Assembly: GCF_003063645.1 (NCBI RefSeq)
Contig: NZ_NESJ01000018.1
Location: forward strand, 16,600-80,599
Direction of reading: 5' to 3'
Source of the DNA: Limnohabitans sp. 2KL-51
GTDB taxonomy: Bacteria > Pseudomonadota > Gammaproteobacteria > Burkholderiales > Burkholderiaceae_C
DNA length: 64,000 nucleotides
The translations under genes were made by a program, and so were the position numbers. The notes below the pieces were generated by a model. It did no database searches, was not told where the DNA came from, and saw only the letters and a program-made list of their open reading frames with translations. Shown piece by piece: positions 35,902 through 44,841 of the stretch (within the stretch, counting starts at the first letter, position 1; each line of letters begins with the position of its first letter).

Positions 35902-37178
35902 GCGCCATCCTTTCTCAAACCTTGGCGCAAAAACTCATCGCTCGCGCCTCTGGCCGCGCCCATGTGGCCGTGGGCGAGGTGGTCACCTGCAACGTGGACC
36001 TGGCCATGTTCCATGACTCATCGGGCCCGCGCCGCTTGAAACCCATGCTGGATGAGCTGGGCGCTGAGATCTGGGACAAAAACAAAGTGGTGCTGGTGCT
36101 GGACCACTATGTGCCCGCACAAGACGCCGATGCGCAGCAGATTGTGCAGATCGCACGCGACACCGCCAAGCTTTGGAAGTTGCCGCATGTGATTGACAGC
36201 GAAGGGATTTGCCATGTGGTGCTGCCCGAGCGGGGCCATCTCAAGCCCGGTATGTTTTGCGTGGGGGGCGACTCGCATTCGCCCACGGGCGGTGCCTTTG
36301 GCTGCTATATGTTCGGCATCGGTGCGACCGAGATGCTGGGCGTGTGCGTCACCGGTCAAATCTGGGTGCAGGTGCCGCGAACCTTGCGCATGCAATGGTC
36401 GGGTCGCCTTCAAACTGGTGTGTCGGCCAAGGACATGATGCTGCACATGGTGGGGCGCTTTGGCATGAACGGTGGGCAATACCAGGCGGTGGAGTTCGCG
36501 GGGGCTGCCGTGCAGGCGCTGTCAATGGCCGAACGCATGACGCTGTCCAACATGAGCGCCGAGATGGGTGCGCAGGCCGGGTTGATCGCGGCTGACGAGA
36601 CCACTTTGAAATACCTGCGCGGTGTGGGTGTGGACCCGGCGCATTTAACCGGGTCTGAGCAGTGGCACACCGACGAAGATGCCGAGTTTGAACAGCACAG
36701 CTTTGATGCTTGTACCCTCAGTCCGCAAGTGGCCGCGCCGCACAGCCCGGCGAACACGCGGGATGTGGGTGAATTTGCCGATGTCCAACCCAACATCGCA
36801 TACATCGGTGCTTGCACCGGTGCCAAGCTCGAAGACCTGCGTGCCGCTGCATCGGTGCTCAAAGGCCAGCGTGTGGCTGCGGGTGTGCAGCTGATGGTGG
36901 CCCCAGCCAGCGCCCGCGAGCAAGCCCAAGCCACGCAAGAAGGTGTGATGCAAATCCTGCAAGACGCGGGCGCCACCGTGTTGCCCAACAGTTGCGGCGC
37001 GTGTGCGGGCTACGGCGCAACCTTTCCCGAAGGCTCCACCGTGATTTCGACCACCGCCCGCAATTTCAAGGGCCGCATGGGCCCGGCCAGCGTGAATGTG
37101 TATTTGGCCTCGCCCTACACGGTGGCCGCCTCGGCCTTGCGCGGGCGCATCAGCGATGCACGCGAGGTGTTGGCATGA
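35898..37178 (+). CDS. Aconitase-family hydro-lyase, large subunit (LeuC-like)
   Basis: A 426-aa [4Fe-4S] hydro-lyase subunit of the isopropylmalate isomerase/homoaconitase group. Cluster cysteines are in YIGACTGAKLEDL and LPNSCGACAGYG; GGDSHSPTGGAFG is also diagnostic. It interconverts a 2-substituted malate-type acid with its unsaturated diacid. Leucine synthesis is an unlikely role because no leuB or leuA is nearby and the operon is catabolic. Dimethylmaleate hydratase (DmdA) and similar dehydratases belong to the same family. Overlaps the receptor and small-subunit genes by 4 bp. Confidence 0.9.
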   Translation: MSAILSQTLAQKLIARASGRAHVAVGEVVTCNVDLAMFHDSSGPRRLKPMLDELGAEIWDKNKVVLVLDHYVPAQDADAQQIVQIARDTAKLWKLPHVIDSEGICHVVLPERGHLKPGMFCVGGDSHSPTGGAFGCYMFGIGATEMLGVCVTGQIWVQVPRTLRMQWSGRLQTGVSAKDMMLHMVGRFGMNGGQYQAVEFAGAAVQALSMAERMTLSNMSAEMGAQAGLIAADETTLKYLRGVGVDPAHLTGSEQWHTDEDAEFEQHSFDACTLSPQVAAPHSPANTRDVGEFADVQPNIAYIGACTGAKLEDLRAAASVLKGQRVAAGVQLMVAPASAREQAQATQEGVMQILQDAGATVLPNSCGACAGYGATFPEGSTVISTTARNFKGRMGPASVNVYLASPYTVAASALRGRISDAREVLA

Positions 37179-37678
37179 ACAAGCGCAGTTTCGAGAACGC
37201 ACGCGTGTGGCGTGTGGGCGCCGATGTGGACACCGATGCGCTGGCCCCCGGCGCTTACATGAAGCACGGTCTGGAAGTGATCGGCTGGCATTGCCTGGAG
37301 GCGGTGCGCGGCGACTTTGCCTCGGGTGTGCGCGAAGGCGACGTGATCGTGGCGGGCGCCAATTTCGGCATTGGTTCTTCTCGCGAGCAGGCCGCAGGCG
37401 TGTTGCGGCACTTGGGTCTGGCGGCGGTGATCGCGCCTGCCTACAGCGGCTTGTATTTCCGCAATGCCTTCAACCTCGGTTTGCTGTTGCTGACCTGCCC
37501 TGAGGCCAGCCAGATCGAAGAAGGCGAGCGTTTGTCTTTGCACTTCGAAGGTGACACACCACAGGTGATTCGCGCCAATGGTCAGACGATGGTGTGTGCC
37601 CCGATCCCGGGTTTTTTGATGGACATGGTCGACGCAGGCGGCTTGCTGCCCTTGCTCAAGAATAGAAAACAAGGATGA
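37175..37678 (+). CDS. Aconitase-family hydro-lyase, small subunit (LeuD-like)
   Basis: A 167-aa swivel-domain subunit, partner of the preceding gene. It has DVDTDALAPGAYM near the N-terminus, GANFGIGSSREQA and AYSGLYFRNAFNLGLLLL. The GSSRE loop binds the substrate carboxylate in this family. ATG 37175 overlaps the large-subunit stop by 4 bp, so the two chains are made together. The compact size fits LeuD/DmdB-type small subunits. Confidence 0.9.
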   Translation: MNKRSFENARVWRVGADVDTDALAPGAYMKHGLEVIGWHCLEAVRGDFASGVREGDVIVAGANFGIGSSREQAAGVLRHLGLAAVIAPAYSGLYFRNAFNLGLLLLTCPEASQIEEGERLSLHFEGDTPQVIRANGQTMVCAPIPGFLMDMVDAGGLLPLLKNRKQG

Positions 37679-39366
37679 ACCCGATGGTTTCAGCTTCACC
37701 AATGCCAAATGCAATGGACCCGGTCACTTTGGCCGTGCTGCGCGGCCGACTCGAACAGATTGCCGACGAGATGGACGCCACGCTCTACCGCAGCGCCTTC
37801 AACCCCATCATTGCCGAGGCGCATGACGCTTGCCACGGCCTGTACGATGCCATCACCGGCGACACCCTGATCCAGGGCAAGTCGGGCTTGCCGGTGTTTG
37901 TGGGTGCCATGGCTTTTGCCGTGCGCGCCGCCATGCGCGTGGCCGCTGAGCGCGGCGGCATGCAGCCGGGCGACGTGTGGTTGTTCAACGACCCGTATGA
38001 GGGCGGCACCCACGCCAACGACTTCAAGCTGGTCAAGCCCTGCTTTCGCAACGGTCAGCTGTATTGCTTTTTGGCTTCGGCCGCACACTGGCACGACGTG
38101 GGCGGTGCGGTGCCCGGCAACTACAACCCGGCGGCCACCGAGTGCTGGCAAGAAGCGGTGCAGATTCCGCCGGTGCGCATCTTGCGCGGCGGTGTGCTGG
38201 AAGACGATGTGCTGGCCATTTTGCGCGCGAACACCCGCCTGCCCGACAGCCTGTGGGGTGACCTGAACGGCCAGTTGGCAGCGCTCGAATTGGGTGGACG
38301 CCGCCTGGACGGACTGCTGGATGAATACGGCGATGCCAAAGTGGCGCAGGCCCTGGTGGAACTGCGCACACGAGCCGTGCGTTTGATGCGCTCGCACATT
38401 GGCAGCTTGCCCGATGGCCGCTACAGCTTTGAAGACGTGCTGGACAACGACGGCGTGAAAGACGAGTTGCTGACGATTGCGCTCGACATGACGGTGGCTG
38501 GTGACCGGCTGACGCTGGACTTTTCGCGCACCTCGGCGCAGTGCGCCGGGCCGGTGAACATCTCGCGTGCCACGGCAGTCGCCGCTTGTTATGTGGCTTT
38601 GAAGCATGTGTTCCCCGATGTGCCCGCCAACGCGGGCGTGCTCGATGCGGTCGACTTTGTGATACCCGACGGCCTGGTGATCAGCGCTTCGCGTCCGCGC
38701 CCGGTGGGTGGCTACACCGAAACGATTTTGCGCATGATCGACGTGATCTTCAGCGCCACGGCTTTGGCTGACCCCAAGCGGGCGGTGGCCCACGCTTACG
38801 GCACCATCAACGCCTTGTCGATCGCCGGTCACCGCACCGACGACAAGCGCAAGGGTCAGCGCTGGGTGATGTTCAGCTTCTTTGGCGGTGGGCACGGCGG
38901 CCATTCCGATGGCGACGGCCTGTCACACGGCAACGCGCCGATTTCCACCGCCACCATACCCCCCATGGAAATTCTGGAAGCGGCTTACCCGGTGCGCTTC
39001 ACGCAGTGGGCCTTGCGCCCCGGCTCGGGCGGTGATGGCCAGCACCGGGGTGGTTTGGGCGCGATTTACGAAATTGAATTGCTCGAAGACAGCGCCGAGG
39101 CCTTCATTTTTGGCGAGCGCGGCAAGTCGGCCCCCAAGGGCATCCATGGCGGCCAGCCTGCACTGCCCAATGTGTTCGAGTACTGCCAGAACGGCGAATG
39201 GAAAACACCGCCCATGGTCTCCAAGATGCTTGGCATTCAATTGAAGAAGGGCGACCGGGTTCGCCTGCAAACGCCCGGTGGTGGCGGCTGGGGCAACCCG
39301 GCAGACCGGTCAGAACAAGACCGCGCCAAGGACAGCGCACTCGGTTACACCAAGGAACAAGCATGA
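37675..39366 (+). CDS. Hydantoinase B/oxoprolinase family protein (HyuB-like), copy 1
   Basis: A 563-aa subunit of an ATP-dependent hydantoinase/oxoprolinase/acetone-carboxylase-type enzyme. Typical stretches are MDATLYRSAFNPIIAEAHDACHG, DVWLFNDPYEGGTHANDF, RPVGGYTETILRMIDV and the C-terminal RLQTPGGGGWGNP. It works with HyuA, encoded next. Such pairs open cyclic amides (N-methylhydantoin, 5-oxoproline, caprolactam) using ATP, or carboxylate ketones when a third subunit is present; no such gamma subunit is seen here. Overlaps both neighbours by 4 bp. Confidence 0.9.
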   Translation: MNPMVSASPMPNAMDPVTLAVLRGRLEQIADEMDATLYRSAFNPIIAEAHDACHGLYDAITGDTLIQGKSGLPVFVGAMAFAVRAAMRVAAERGGMQPGDVWLFNDPYEGGTHANDFKLVKPCFRNGQLYCFLASAAHWHDVGGAVPGNYNPAATECWQEAVQIPPVRILRGGVLEDDVLAILRANTRLPDSLWGDLNGQLAALELGGRRLDGLLDEYGDAKVAQALVELRTRAVRLMRSHIGSLPDGRYSFEDVLDNDGVKDELLTIALDMTVAGDRLTLDFSRTSAQCAGPVNISRATAVAACYVALKHVFPDVPANAGVLDAVDFVIPDGLVISASRPRPVGGYTETILRMIDVIFSATALADPKRAVAHAYGTINALSIAGHRTDDKRKGQRWVMFSFFGGGHGGHSDGDGLSHGNAPISTATIPPMEILEAAYPVRFTQWALRPGSGGDGQHRGGLGAIYEIELLEDSAEAFIFGERGKSAPKGIHGGQPALPNVFEYCQNGEWKTPPMVSKMLGIQLKKGDRVRLQTPGGGGWGNPADRSEQDRAKDSALGYTKEQA

Positions 39367-41444
39367 GCGAGGCAGCAGTGAATCAGCCGCATTGGGTGGT
39401 GGGTGTTGACGTGGGCGGTACGTTTACCGACCTGTTTGTGCTGGACGAAAAAACCGGCCAGGCCCGCATTGTGAAAGTGCCTTCGACCCGGGGTGAAGAA
39501 GCTCGGGGCTTCATGAACGGCATTGCCAAAGTGACCGGCACCACCGGCGAAAACGGTGAACAGGGGGCCAAAGACATCGCCACCATCGTGCATGGCACCA
39601 CCGTGGGCACCAACGCCTTGCTGGAACGCAAGATCGCCCGCACCGGCATCATCACCACACGCGGCTTTCGCGATGTGCTAGAGATGCGCCGCCGCGACCG
39701 CCCGCAAACTTGGGGCCTGCGCGGCAGCTACACGCCCGTGGTGCCAAGGGCTTGGCGCTTGGAAGTGGACGAGCGCGTGCTGGCCGATGGCCAGTTGCAC
39801 ACCCCCGTGAATCTGGATCAGGTGCGCGAGCAAGCCCGCGCCCTGCTGGCCGAAGGCTGCGAGGCGGTGTGTGTGTTCTTTGTTCACGCCTATGCCAACC
39901 CCGGCAACGAACAAGCCGCTGTGGCCGCTGTGCGCGAGATCTGGCCCAACAGTTATGTGACCGCCGCCAGCGAAGTGCTGCCCGAGATTCGTGAGTTTGA
40001 GCGCTGCTCCACCGCGACCCTGAATGCTGCATTGCAGCCCGTGGTGGGGGGGTATTTGCAGCGGCTCGATGGCGATTTGCGCGCCCAGGGTTTTGGTGGC
40101 GAATTGCTGATCGTGCAAAGCAATGGCGGCGTGATGTCGCGCCAGACCGCCTGCGATGTACCGGTGCGCACCGCTTTGTCCGGGCCTGCTGCGGGCGTGA
40201 TGGCTTGCGCCGAAATTGCCCGCGCTTCTGGTTTTGAGAACGTCATCACGGGCGACATTGGTGGCACCTCGTTCGATGTGTCCTTGGTGGCCGGGGGCGA
40301 GGCGGCGCTGGCTGCGCAAACGTCTATCGAATTTGGTCTGGTGGTGCGCTCGCCCATGATCCAGATCGAGACCATCGGTGCCGGTGGCGGCTCGATCGCC
40401 TCGGTCGATGCGGGTGGCATGCTGCAGGTCGGCCCCGAGTCGGCTGGCAGCATTCCTGGTCCTGCTTGTTACGGGCGCGGCAACACCCGCCCTACGGTGA
40501 CCGATGCCAATGTGCTGTTGGGCCGCATCGCGGCCGACCGGCCTTTGGGCGGCGGCTTGCTGAATAAACTCGACTCGGGTTTGTCGGATCAAGCCATTGC
40601 CCTGCATGTGGCCGAGCCTTTGGGCTTGACGGCGATGGCCGCGGCTGAGGCGATCTTGACGGTGGCCAATGCCCGCATGGCGGGCGCGATCCGTGTGGTG
40701 TCGATCGAGCGTGGCCACGACCCCCGCCAGTTTGCCTACATGCCGTTTGGCGGCGGCGGCGGTCTGCATGTGTGCGCCATGATGCGCGAGGTGGGTGTGA
40801 CCACCGGCATCGTGCCCCGTTACCCGGGCGTGACGTCGGCGCTGGGTTGTGTGATGGCCGACATGCGCCACGACGCGGTGCAGACCCTGAACGTGGCTTT
40901 GGTCGATGTGGCTTGGCCCGAGTTGCTGCAACGCTTGGACGCATTGGCCGAGGCTTGTCAAGTGCGATTGGATTCGGCCGGTGTGAACTTTGTGCGGGTT
41001 GATGAAGTCATCAGCTTTGACATGCTCTACATGGGCCAGACCCACACGCTGCAAGTGCCCGTGAAGCGTGAAGCTTTGAATGCCGCCGGTTTGTTGGCCG
41101 CGTTTGAAGCGGCTTACCAGCACGCCTTTGGCCGGGTGCTGCAAGGCCCGGTGATCCGCGTGATGAACCTGCGTTATGCCCGCATCGGGCGGCGTCCCAA
41201 GTTTGACTTGGCGGTACTGGCCCCGCAAGGCAAGGGCAGCACCAACCCGGTGGGCGAGCAGCAGGTGTATCACCAGGGCCAGTGGTGGACGGCCCAGCGC
41301 TACGAGCGCCTGAGCCTGCCCGTGGGCACCGTGGTGCAAGGCCCCGCGATTTTGGAACAGCCCGACACCACGGTGTGGTTGGAGCCGGGCTTTGAAGGAC
41401 GGGTCGACACATTGGGCAACTTATTGGTGGAGCGCACAGCATGA
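39363..41444 (+). CDS. Hydantoinase A/oxoprolinase family protein (HyuA-like), copy 1
   Basis: A 693-aa ATP-binding subunit, partner of the preceding HyuB. The N-terminal VGVDVGGTFTDLFVLDE is the phosphate-binding start of the actin-like ATPase fold. THGTTVGTNALLERK-like sequence (here HGTTVGTNALLERK), SGPAAGVMACAEIA and TGDIGGTSFDVSLV (here ITGDIGGTSFDVSLV) follow, with a second ATPase-like motif. It uses ATP to activate the ring carbonyl or amide. ATG 39363 overlaps the HyuB stop; longer starts fall within hyuB. Confidence 0.9.
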   Translation: MSEAAVNQPHWVVGVDVGGTFTDLFVLDEKTGQARIVKVPSTRGEEARGFMNGIAKVTGTTGENGEQGAKDIATIVHGTTVGTNALLERKIARTGIITTRGFRDVLEMRRRDRPQTWGLRGSYTPVVPRAWRLEVDERVLADGQLHTPVNLDQVREQARALLAEGCEAVCVFFVHAYANPGNEQAAVAAVREIWPNSYVTAASEVLPEIREFERCSTATLNAALQPVVGGYLQRLDGDLRAQGFGGELLIVQSNGGVMSRQTACDVPVRTALSGPAAGVMACAEIARASGFENVITGDIGGTSFDVSLVAGGEAALAAQTSIEFGLVVRSPMIQIETIGAGGGSIASVDAGGMLQVGPESAGSIPGPACYGRGNTRPTVTDANVLLGRIAADRPLGGGLLNKLDSGLSDQAIALHVAEPLGLTAMAAAEAILTVANARMAGAIRVVSIERGHDPRQFAYMPFGGGGGLHVCAMMREVGVTTGIVPRYPGVTSALGCVMADMRHDAVQTLNVALVDVAWPELLQRLDALAEACQVRLDSAGVNFVRVDEVISFDMLYMGQTHTLQVPVKREALNAAGLLAAFEAAYQHAFGRVLQGPVIRVMNLRYARIGRRPKFDLAVLAPQGKGSTNPVGEQQVYHQGQWWTAQRYERLSLPVGTVVQGPAILEQPDTTVWLEPGFEGRVDTLGNLLVERTA

Positions 41445-42055
41445 ACTTGAAGAACGCGAAATTGGGCAAGAACATGGGCATGGTGATCGTCGACCTGCAA
41501 AACGATTTTCTGGCCCCTGACGGGGCTTATGCACGAGGCAACACCCTGAGTGCCGAAGCGGTGAAGTTGCCTGAGCGCATGGCGCCGGTGGCGCGTGCCA
41601 TCAAAGGCCGAGGTGGCCTGGTCACGGCCAGCCTGTTCACGCTTTGGCCTGATGCACAGGGCGAGCCGATGATCTCAGCCCACCTGAAAGAGCGCCGCCC
41701 GTTTTTGCGCAAGGGAGATTTCGCCCCGGGCAGCCGGGGCCAGGCCAATGTGGACCTGCTCGCGCCGCTGGTCGATGTGTCGGTGTTCAAGGTGGCGTAT
41801 TCGGCCTTCTTCAACACGCAACTCGACTGGGTGCTGAAAAAATCGGGCATCGACACGCTGGTGGTGTGTGGCATCGTCACCAACGGTGGCGTGGCCAGCA
41901 CGGTGCGCGATGCGCATGTGCGGGACTACCACGTTGTTGTTTTGTCCGATGGTTGCGCCGCCTTCAGCGAAGCCGCGCACCAGGCCGCGCTGGCCGACAT
42001 GGGCTCGGTGGGTGATGTCATGGACAGCGCCACTTTTTTGAAGCAACTGGGCTGA
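41441..42055 (+). CDS. Isochorismatase-family cysteine hydrolase (amidase-type)
   Basis: A 204-aa hydrolase with the complete catalytic triad: D18 in VIVDLQNDF, K117 in VFKVAYSAF and C143 in VVCGIVTNGGV. This Cys-containing branch includes N-carbamoylsarcosine amidase, maleamate amidase and nicotinamidase, all of which release ammonia from small amides. Next to HyuAB it most likely hydrolyses the ring-opened amide or N-carbamoyl product. It overlaps hyuA by 4 bp and is 4 bp from the flavoprotein. Confidence 0.9.
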   Translation: MNLKNAKLGKNMGMVIVDLQNDFLAPDGAYARGNTLSAEAVKLPERMAPVARAIKGRGGLVTASLFTLWPDAQGEPMISAHLKERRPFLRKGDFAPGSRGQANVDLLAPLVDVSVFKVAYSAFFNTQLDWVLKKSGIDTLVVCGIVTNGGVASTVRDAHVRDYHVVVLSDGCAAFSEAAHQAALADMGSVGDVMDSATFLKQLG

Positions 42056-42059
42056 GGTC

Positions 42060-43460
42060 ATGAACGCGCCGCTGCCGCAAGTTCGCCTGGCTGCTGATTT
42101 GCAAGCCGAGGATCACACGCCGGTGGTCATCGTGGGCGCTGGCGCTTGTGGTCTCACGGCCGCTTTGGCCTTGCACCGCTTGGATGTGGATTGCGTGGTG
42201 TTGGAGCGCGATGCATTTGCGGCGGGCTCTACAGCTTTGTCTTCGGGGTTTGTGCCTGCACCTTGCACACAAGCGCAAGAAGCGCAAGGCATCACCGACA
42301 GCGTGGAGGCGTTTGCCGCGGATATCCAGGCCAAGGCCCACGGCCAAGCCGCACCGCATCTGGTGCAGGCCTACGCGCAGCACATCGGCCCAGCGATGGA
42401 TGCCTTGGCGGTTCACCACGGCCTGCCCTGGCAAGTACTGGACAACTTTTTGTACCCCGGCCACAGCGCCCACCGCATGCACGCCGTGCCCGAAAAAACG
42501 GGTGCGGGTTTGATGAGCCGCTTGCAAGCCGCAGCCGACGCTGCGGGCGTGGTGGTGCTCACGCAAGCGCAAGTGACCGAGCTGTGGGCCGATGACGCGC
42601 AACACATCCACGGTGTGGGTTTTGTGCGGCCCGACGGCCAGACCGAGCGCATCCGTTGCGATGCGGTGATCTTGGCCTGCAATGGTTTTGGCGGGGCCAC
42701 GGCCATGGTGAAAGAGATGCTGCCCGAGATGGCCGAAGCCACTTATGCGGGCCATGTGGGCAACGACGGCAGCGCCATCGCTTGGGGTCGGCAGTTGGGC
42801 GCACGCCTGGCCGACTTGGGGGCCTACCAAGGACACGGCTCTTGGGCCGTGCCGCAAGGGGCTTTGATCTCGTGGGCGGTGATGATGGAAGGCGGCGTGC
42901 AGATCAACGCCCAAGGCCAGCGTTTTCATGACGAAACCCAGGGCTATTCCGAAGCGGCGGTGCATGTGCTGGCGCAGCCGGATGGTGTGGCTTGGAATGT
43001 GTTCGACGATGCGCTGCTCGCGTTTGCGCAAGACTTTCCGGACTTTGTGGCGGCGCAAGGCGCAGGCGCAGTGCAACACGCATCAGATGCGAATGGACTG
43101 GCGCAACTGATCGGCTGCCCGTCTGAGGCCTTGCAAGCCACTTTGAACACGGTGCAGCCTGGCACCGATTTGGGCACAGGCCGAACATTCCAGCGCGCAC
43201 TGCAAGCCCCTTTTCATGCCATCAAGGTCACCGGTGCCTTGTTCCACACCCAAGGCGGTCTCGACATCGACGCGCAAGCCCGCGTGCTGCGCCAAGACGG
43301 CACGCCTTTGCCCAACCTGCTGGCCGCTGGAGGCGCGGCGCGGGGTGTGTCGGGCCAAGAAGTCTGGGGCTATTTGTCGGGCAATGGTTTGCTCAGCGCC
43401 ATCGCGGGCGGGCACATGGCGGCGCACACCGTACAACAACTTTTGAAGGTCACGCCATGA
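42060..43460 (+). CDS. FAD-dependent oxidoreductase, fumarate reductase flavoprotein type
   Basis: A 466-aa flavoprotein of the FAD_binding_2 family. The dinucleotide motif is VVIVGAGACGLTAALALHRL (about residues 22-41), followed by GSTALSSG, the second FAD-contact AVILACNGFGG, and the C-terminal LLAAGGAARGVSGQEVWGYLSGNGLLSAIAGG. Relatives reduce fumarate or urocanate, or oxidise tricarballylate (TcuA), that is, they interconvert C-C single and double bonds next to carboxylates. That fits an operon with an aconitase-like hydro-lyase. No haem or Fe-S subunit is present. Confidence 0.87.
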   Translation: MNAPLPQVRLAADLQAEDHTPVVIVGAGACGLTAALALHRLDVDCVVLERDAFAAGSTALSSGFVPAPCTQAQEAQGITDSVEAFAADIQAKAHGQAAPHLVQAYAQHIGPAMDALAVHHGLPWQVLDNFLYPGHSAHRMHAVPEKTGAGLMSRLQAAADAAGVVVLTQAQVTELWADDAQHIHGVGFVRPDGQTERIRCDAVILACNGFGGATAMVKEMLPEMAEATYAGHVGNDGSAIAWGRQLGARLADLGAYQGHGSWAVPQGALISWAVMMEGGVQINAQGQRFHDETQGYSEAAVHVLAQPDGVAWNVFDDALLAFAQDFPDFVAAQGAGAVQHASDANGLAQLIGCPSEALQATLNTVQPGTDLGTGRTFQRALQAPFHAIKVTGALFHTQGGLDIDAQARVLRQDGTPLPNLLAAGGAARGVSGQEVWGYLSGNGLLSAIAGGHMAAHTVQQLLKVTP

Positions 43461-44353
43461 GCCAGCACACCACTTTGGCCCAATCCCTTTTGGCCCAGCG
43501 CCTGCAACAACCGCAGGCCCTGTTGGCGCCCGGCGTGTACGACGCACTCACCGCACTGGTGGCGCAGCAGGCGGGTTTTGAAGCGCTGTATTTGTCAGGC
43601 GCATCGATTGCCTACACGCGCCTGGGCCGCTCGGACATTGGCCTGACCACCGCCACCGAAGTGGCGCAGACCTTGGCCCACATCACCGACCGGGTGAACA
43701 TTCCCGTCATCGTGGACGCCGACACCGGCTTTGGCAATGCGCTCAATACGCAGCGCACCGTGCGCGACTTTGAGCGCGCCGGGGCTGCGATGGTCCAGAT
43801 CGAAGACCAGACATTCCCCAAACGCTGCGGCCACTTGGACGGCAAAGGCGTGGTGCCGGTGGCCGAGATGCAAGGCAAGCTGCGCGCCGCCTTGGATGCA
43901 AGGCACGACAAGAACACCTTGATCCTGGCGCGCACCGATGCAGTCGCCGTAGAAGGCCTGGACGCCGCCTTGGAGCGGGCCGAACGCTATCTGGAATGCG
44001 GCGTCGATGCGCTGTTCATCGAAGCTTTGCGCTCGGATGAGCAGATGAACCGCGCCTGCGCGCAGTTCGCCAAGCGTGTGCCGCTCTTGGCCAACATGGT
44101 CGAAGGCGGCAAGACGCCGGTGCAAAGTGCGGCAGAGTTGGGCGAGCGCGGTTTCAAGATCGTGATCTTCCCGGGCGGAACAGCGCGGGCCGTACTGCAC
44201 ACGCTGCAAGGCTATTACGCCAGCTTGCACATGCACCAGACCACACTCCCATGGCAAGAAAAGATGCTCGACTTTGATGGCCTGAACGCGGTCATTGAAA
44301 CACCGCAATTGCTGGCGCTGGGGCAGCGCTATGAGAGCGGTGACACGACATGA
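43457..44353 (+). CDS. Isocitrate lyase/PEP mutase-family carbon-carbon lyase
   Basis: A 298-aa TIM-barrel enzyme with metal-binding DADTGFGN (residues 87-94), QIEDQ and the lyase signature K122-R-C-G-H126, whose cysteine marks true lyases (methylisocitrate, dimethylmalate, oxaloacetate-type) rather than PEP mutase. It should cleave a 2-hydroxy-type dicarboxylate to pyruvate or glyoxylate plus a second acid. Together with the LeuCD-like hydro-lyase it resembles the dimethylmaleate hydratase/dimethylmalate lyase pair of nicotinate fermentation. Overlaps both neighbours by 4 bp. Confidence 0.9.
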   Translation: MSQHTTLAQSLLAQRLQQPQALLAPGVYDALTALVAQQAGFEALYLSGASIAYTRLGRSDIGLTTATEVAQTLAHITDRVNIPVIVDADTGFGNALNTQRTVRDFERAGAAMVQIEDQTFPKRCGHLDGKGVVPVAEMQGKLRAALDARHDKNTLILARTDAVAVEGLDAALERAERYLECGVDALFIEALRSDEQMNRACAQFAKRVPLLANMVEGGKTPVQSAAELGERGFKIVIFPGGTARAVLHTLQGYYASLHMHQTTLPWQEKMLDFDGLNAVIETPQLLALGQRYESGDTT

Positions 44354-44841
44354 CGCCCAACATTGTTTTGCGCGGCCTGCAAGTGGGCGACATCGGCTGG
44401 GTGGCGCACCGCCAGGGCATTTTGTACGCGCAGGAATACGGCTGGGACGGCACCTTCGAGGCCTTGGTGGCCGAGATTGCAGCGCAGTTTGTGAAAAACT
44501 TTGACCCGGTAAAAGAAAACGCCTGGATCGCCGAGTGCGACGGCCGGGTTGTCGGCTCGGCGTTTGTGGTCAAGGTTTCCGACACCGAGGCCAAGCTGCG
44601 CTTGCTGTACGTGGAGCCCGAGATGCGCGGCACCGGCCTGGGACGGCGCTTGACCCAAGAGTGCATCGCTTTTGCCAAAGCCCGGGACTATTCCAAATTG
44701 ACTTTGTGGACCAACGACATCCTGCATGCGGCCAGGCACATCTACCAAACCGCGGGTTTTGTGTTGTTGTCCGAAGAGTCCCACCATTCGTTTGGACACG
44801 ATCTGGTGGGTCAGTACTGGGCGCTGGATTTGGGAAATTAA
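44350..44841 (+). CDS. GNAT-family N-acetyltransferase
   Basis: A 163-aa acetyltransferase, with the acetyl-CoA loop in LLYVEPEMRGTGLGRRLTQ (R-G-T-G-L-G) and YQTAGFVLLSEE. It is of the type often fused to MarR regulators, but no winged helix is present here. As the last gene of the catabolic operon (4-bp overlap with the lyase) it may detoxify an amine intermediate. Its stop TAA shares the sequence TTAA with the stop of the convergent gene, so both genes end at the same four bases. Confidence 0.88.
   Translation: MTPNIVLRGLQVGDIGWVAHRQGILYAQEYGWDGTFEALVAEIAAQFVKNFDPVKENAWIAECDGRVVGSAFVVKVSDTEAKLRLLYVEPEMRGTGLGRRLTQECIAFAKARDYSKLTLWTNDILHAARHIYQTAGFVLLSEESHHSFGHDLVGQYWALDLGN

Noticed and set aside
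35898..37678. LeuCD as leucine-biosynthesis isopropylmalate isomerase
   Set aside because: No leuA or leuB adjacent, overlapping genes for receptor and HyuB, and a catabolic operon context; family membership alone does not show leucine synthesis.
37675..41444. Acetone carboxylase
   Set aside because: Acetone carboxylase needs a third small subunit next to the A/B pair; none is found, and the next gene is an amidase.
44350..44841. MarR-GNAT fused regulator
   Set aside because: Only the acetyltransferase domain is present; no winged-helix segment precedes it.
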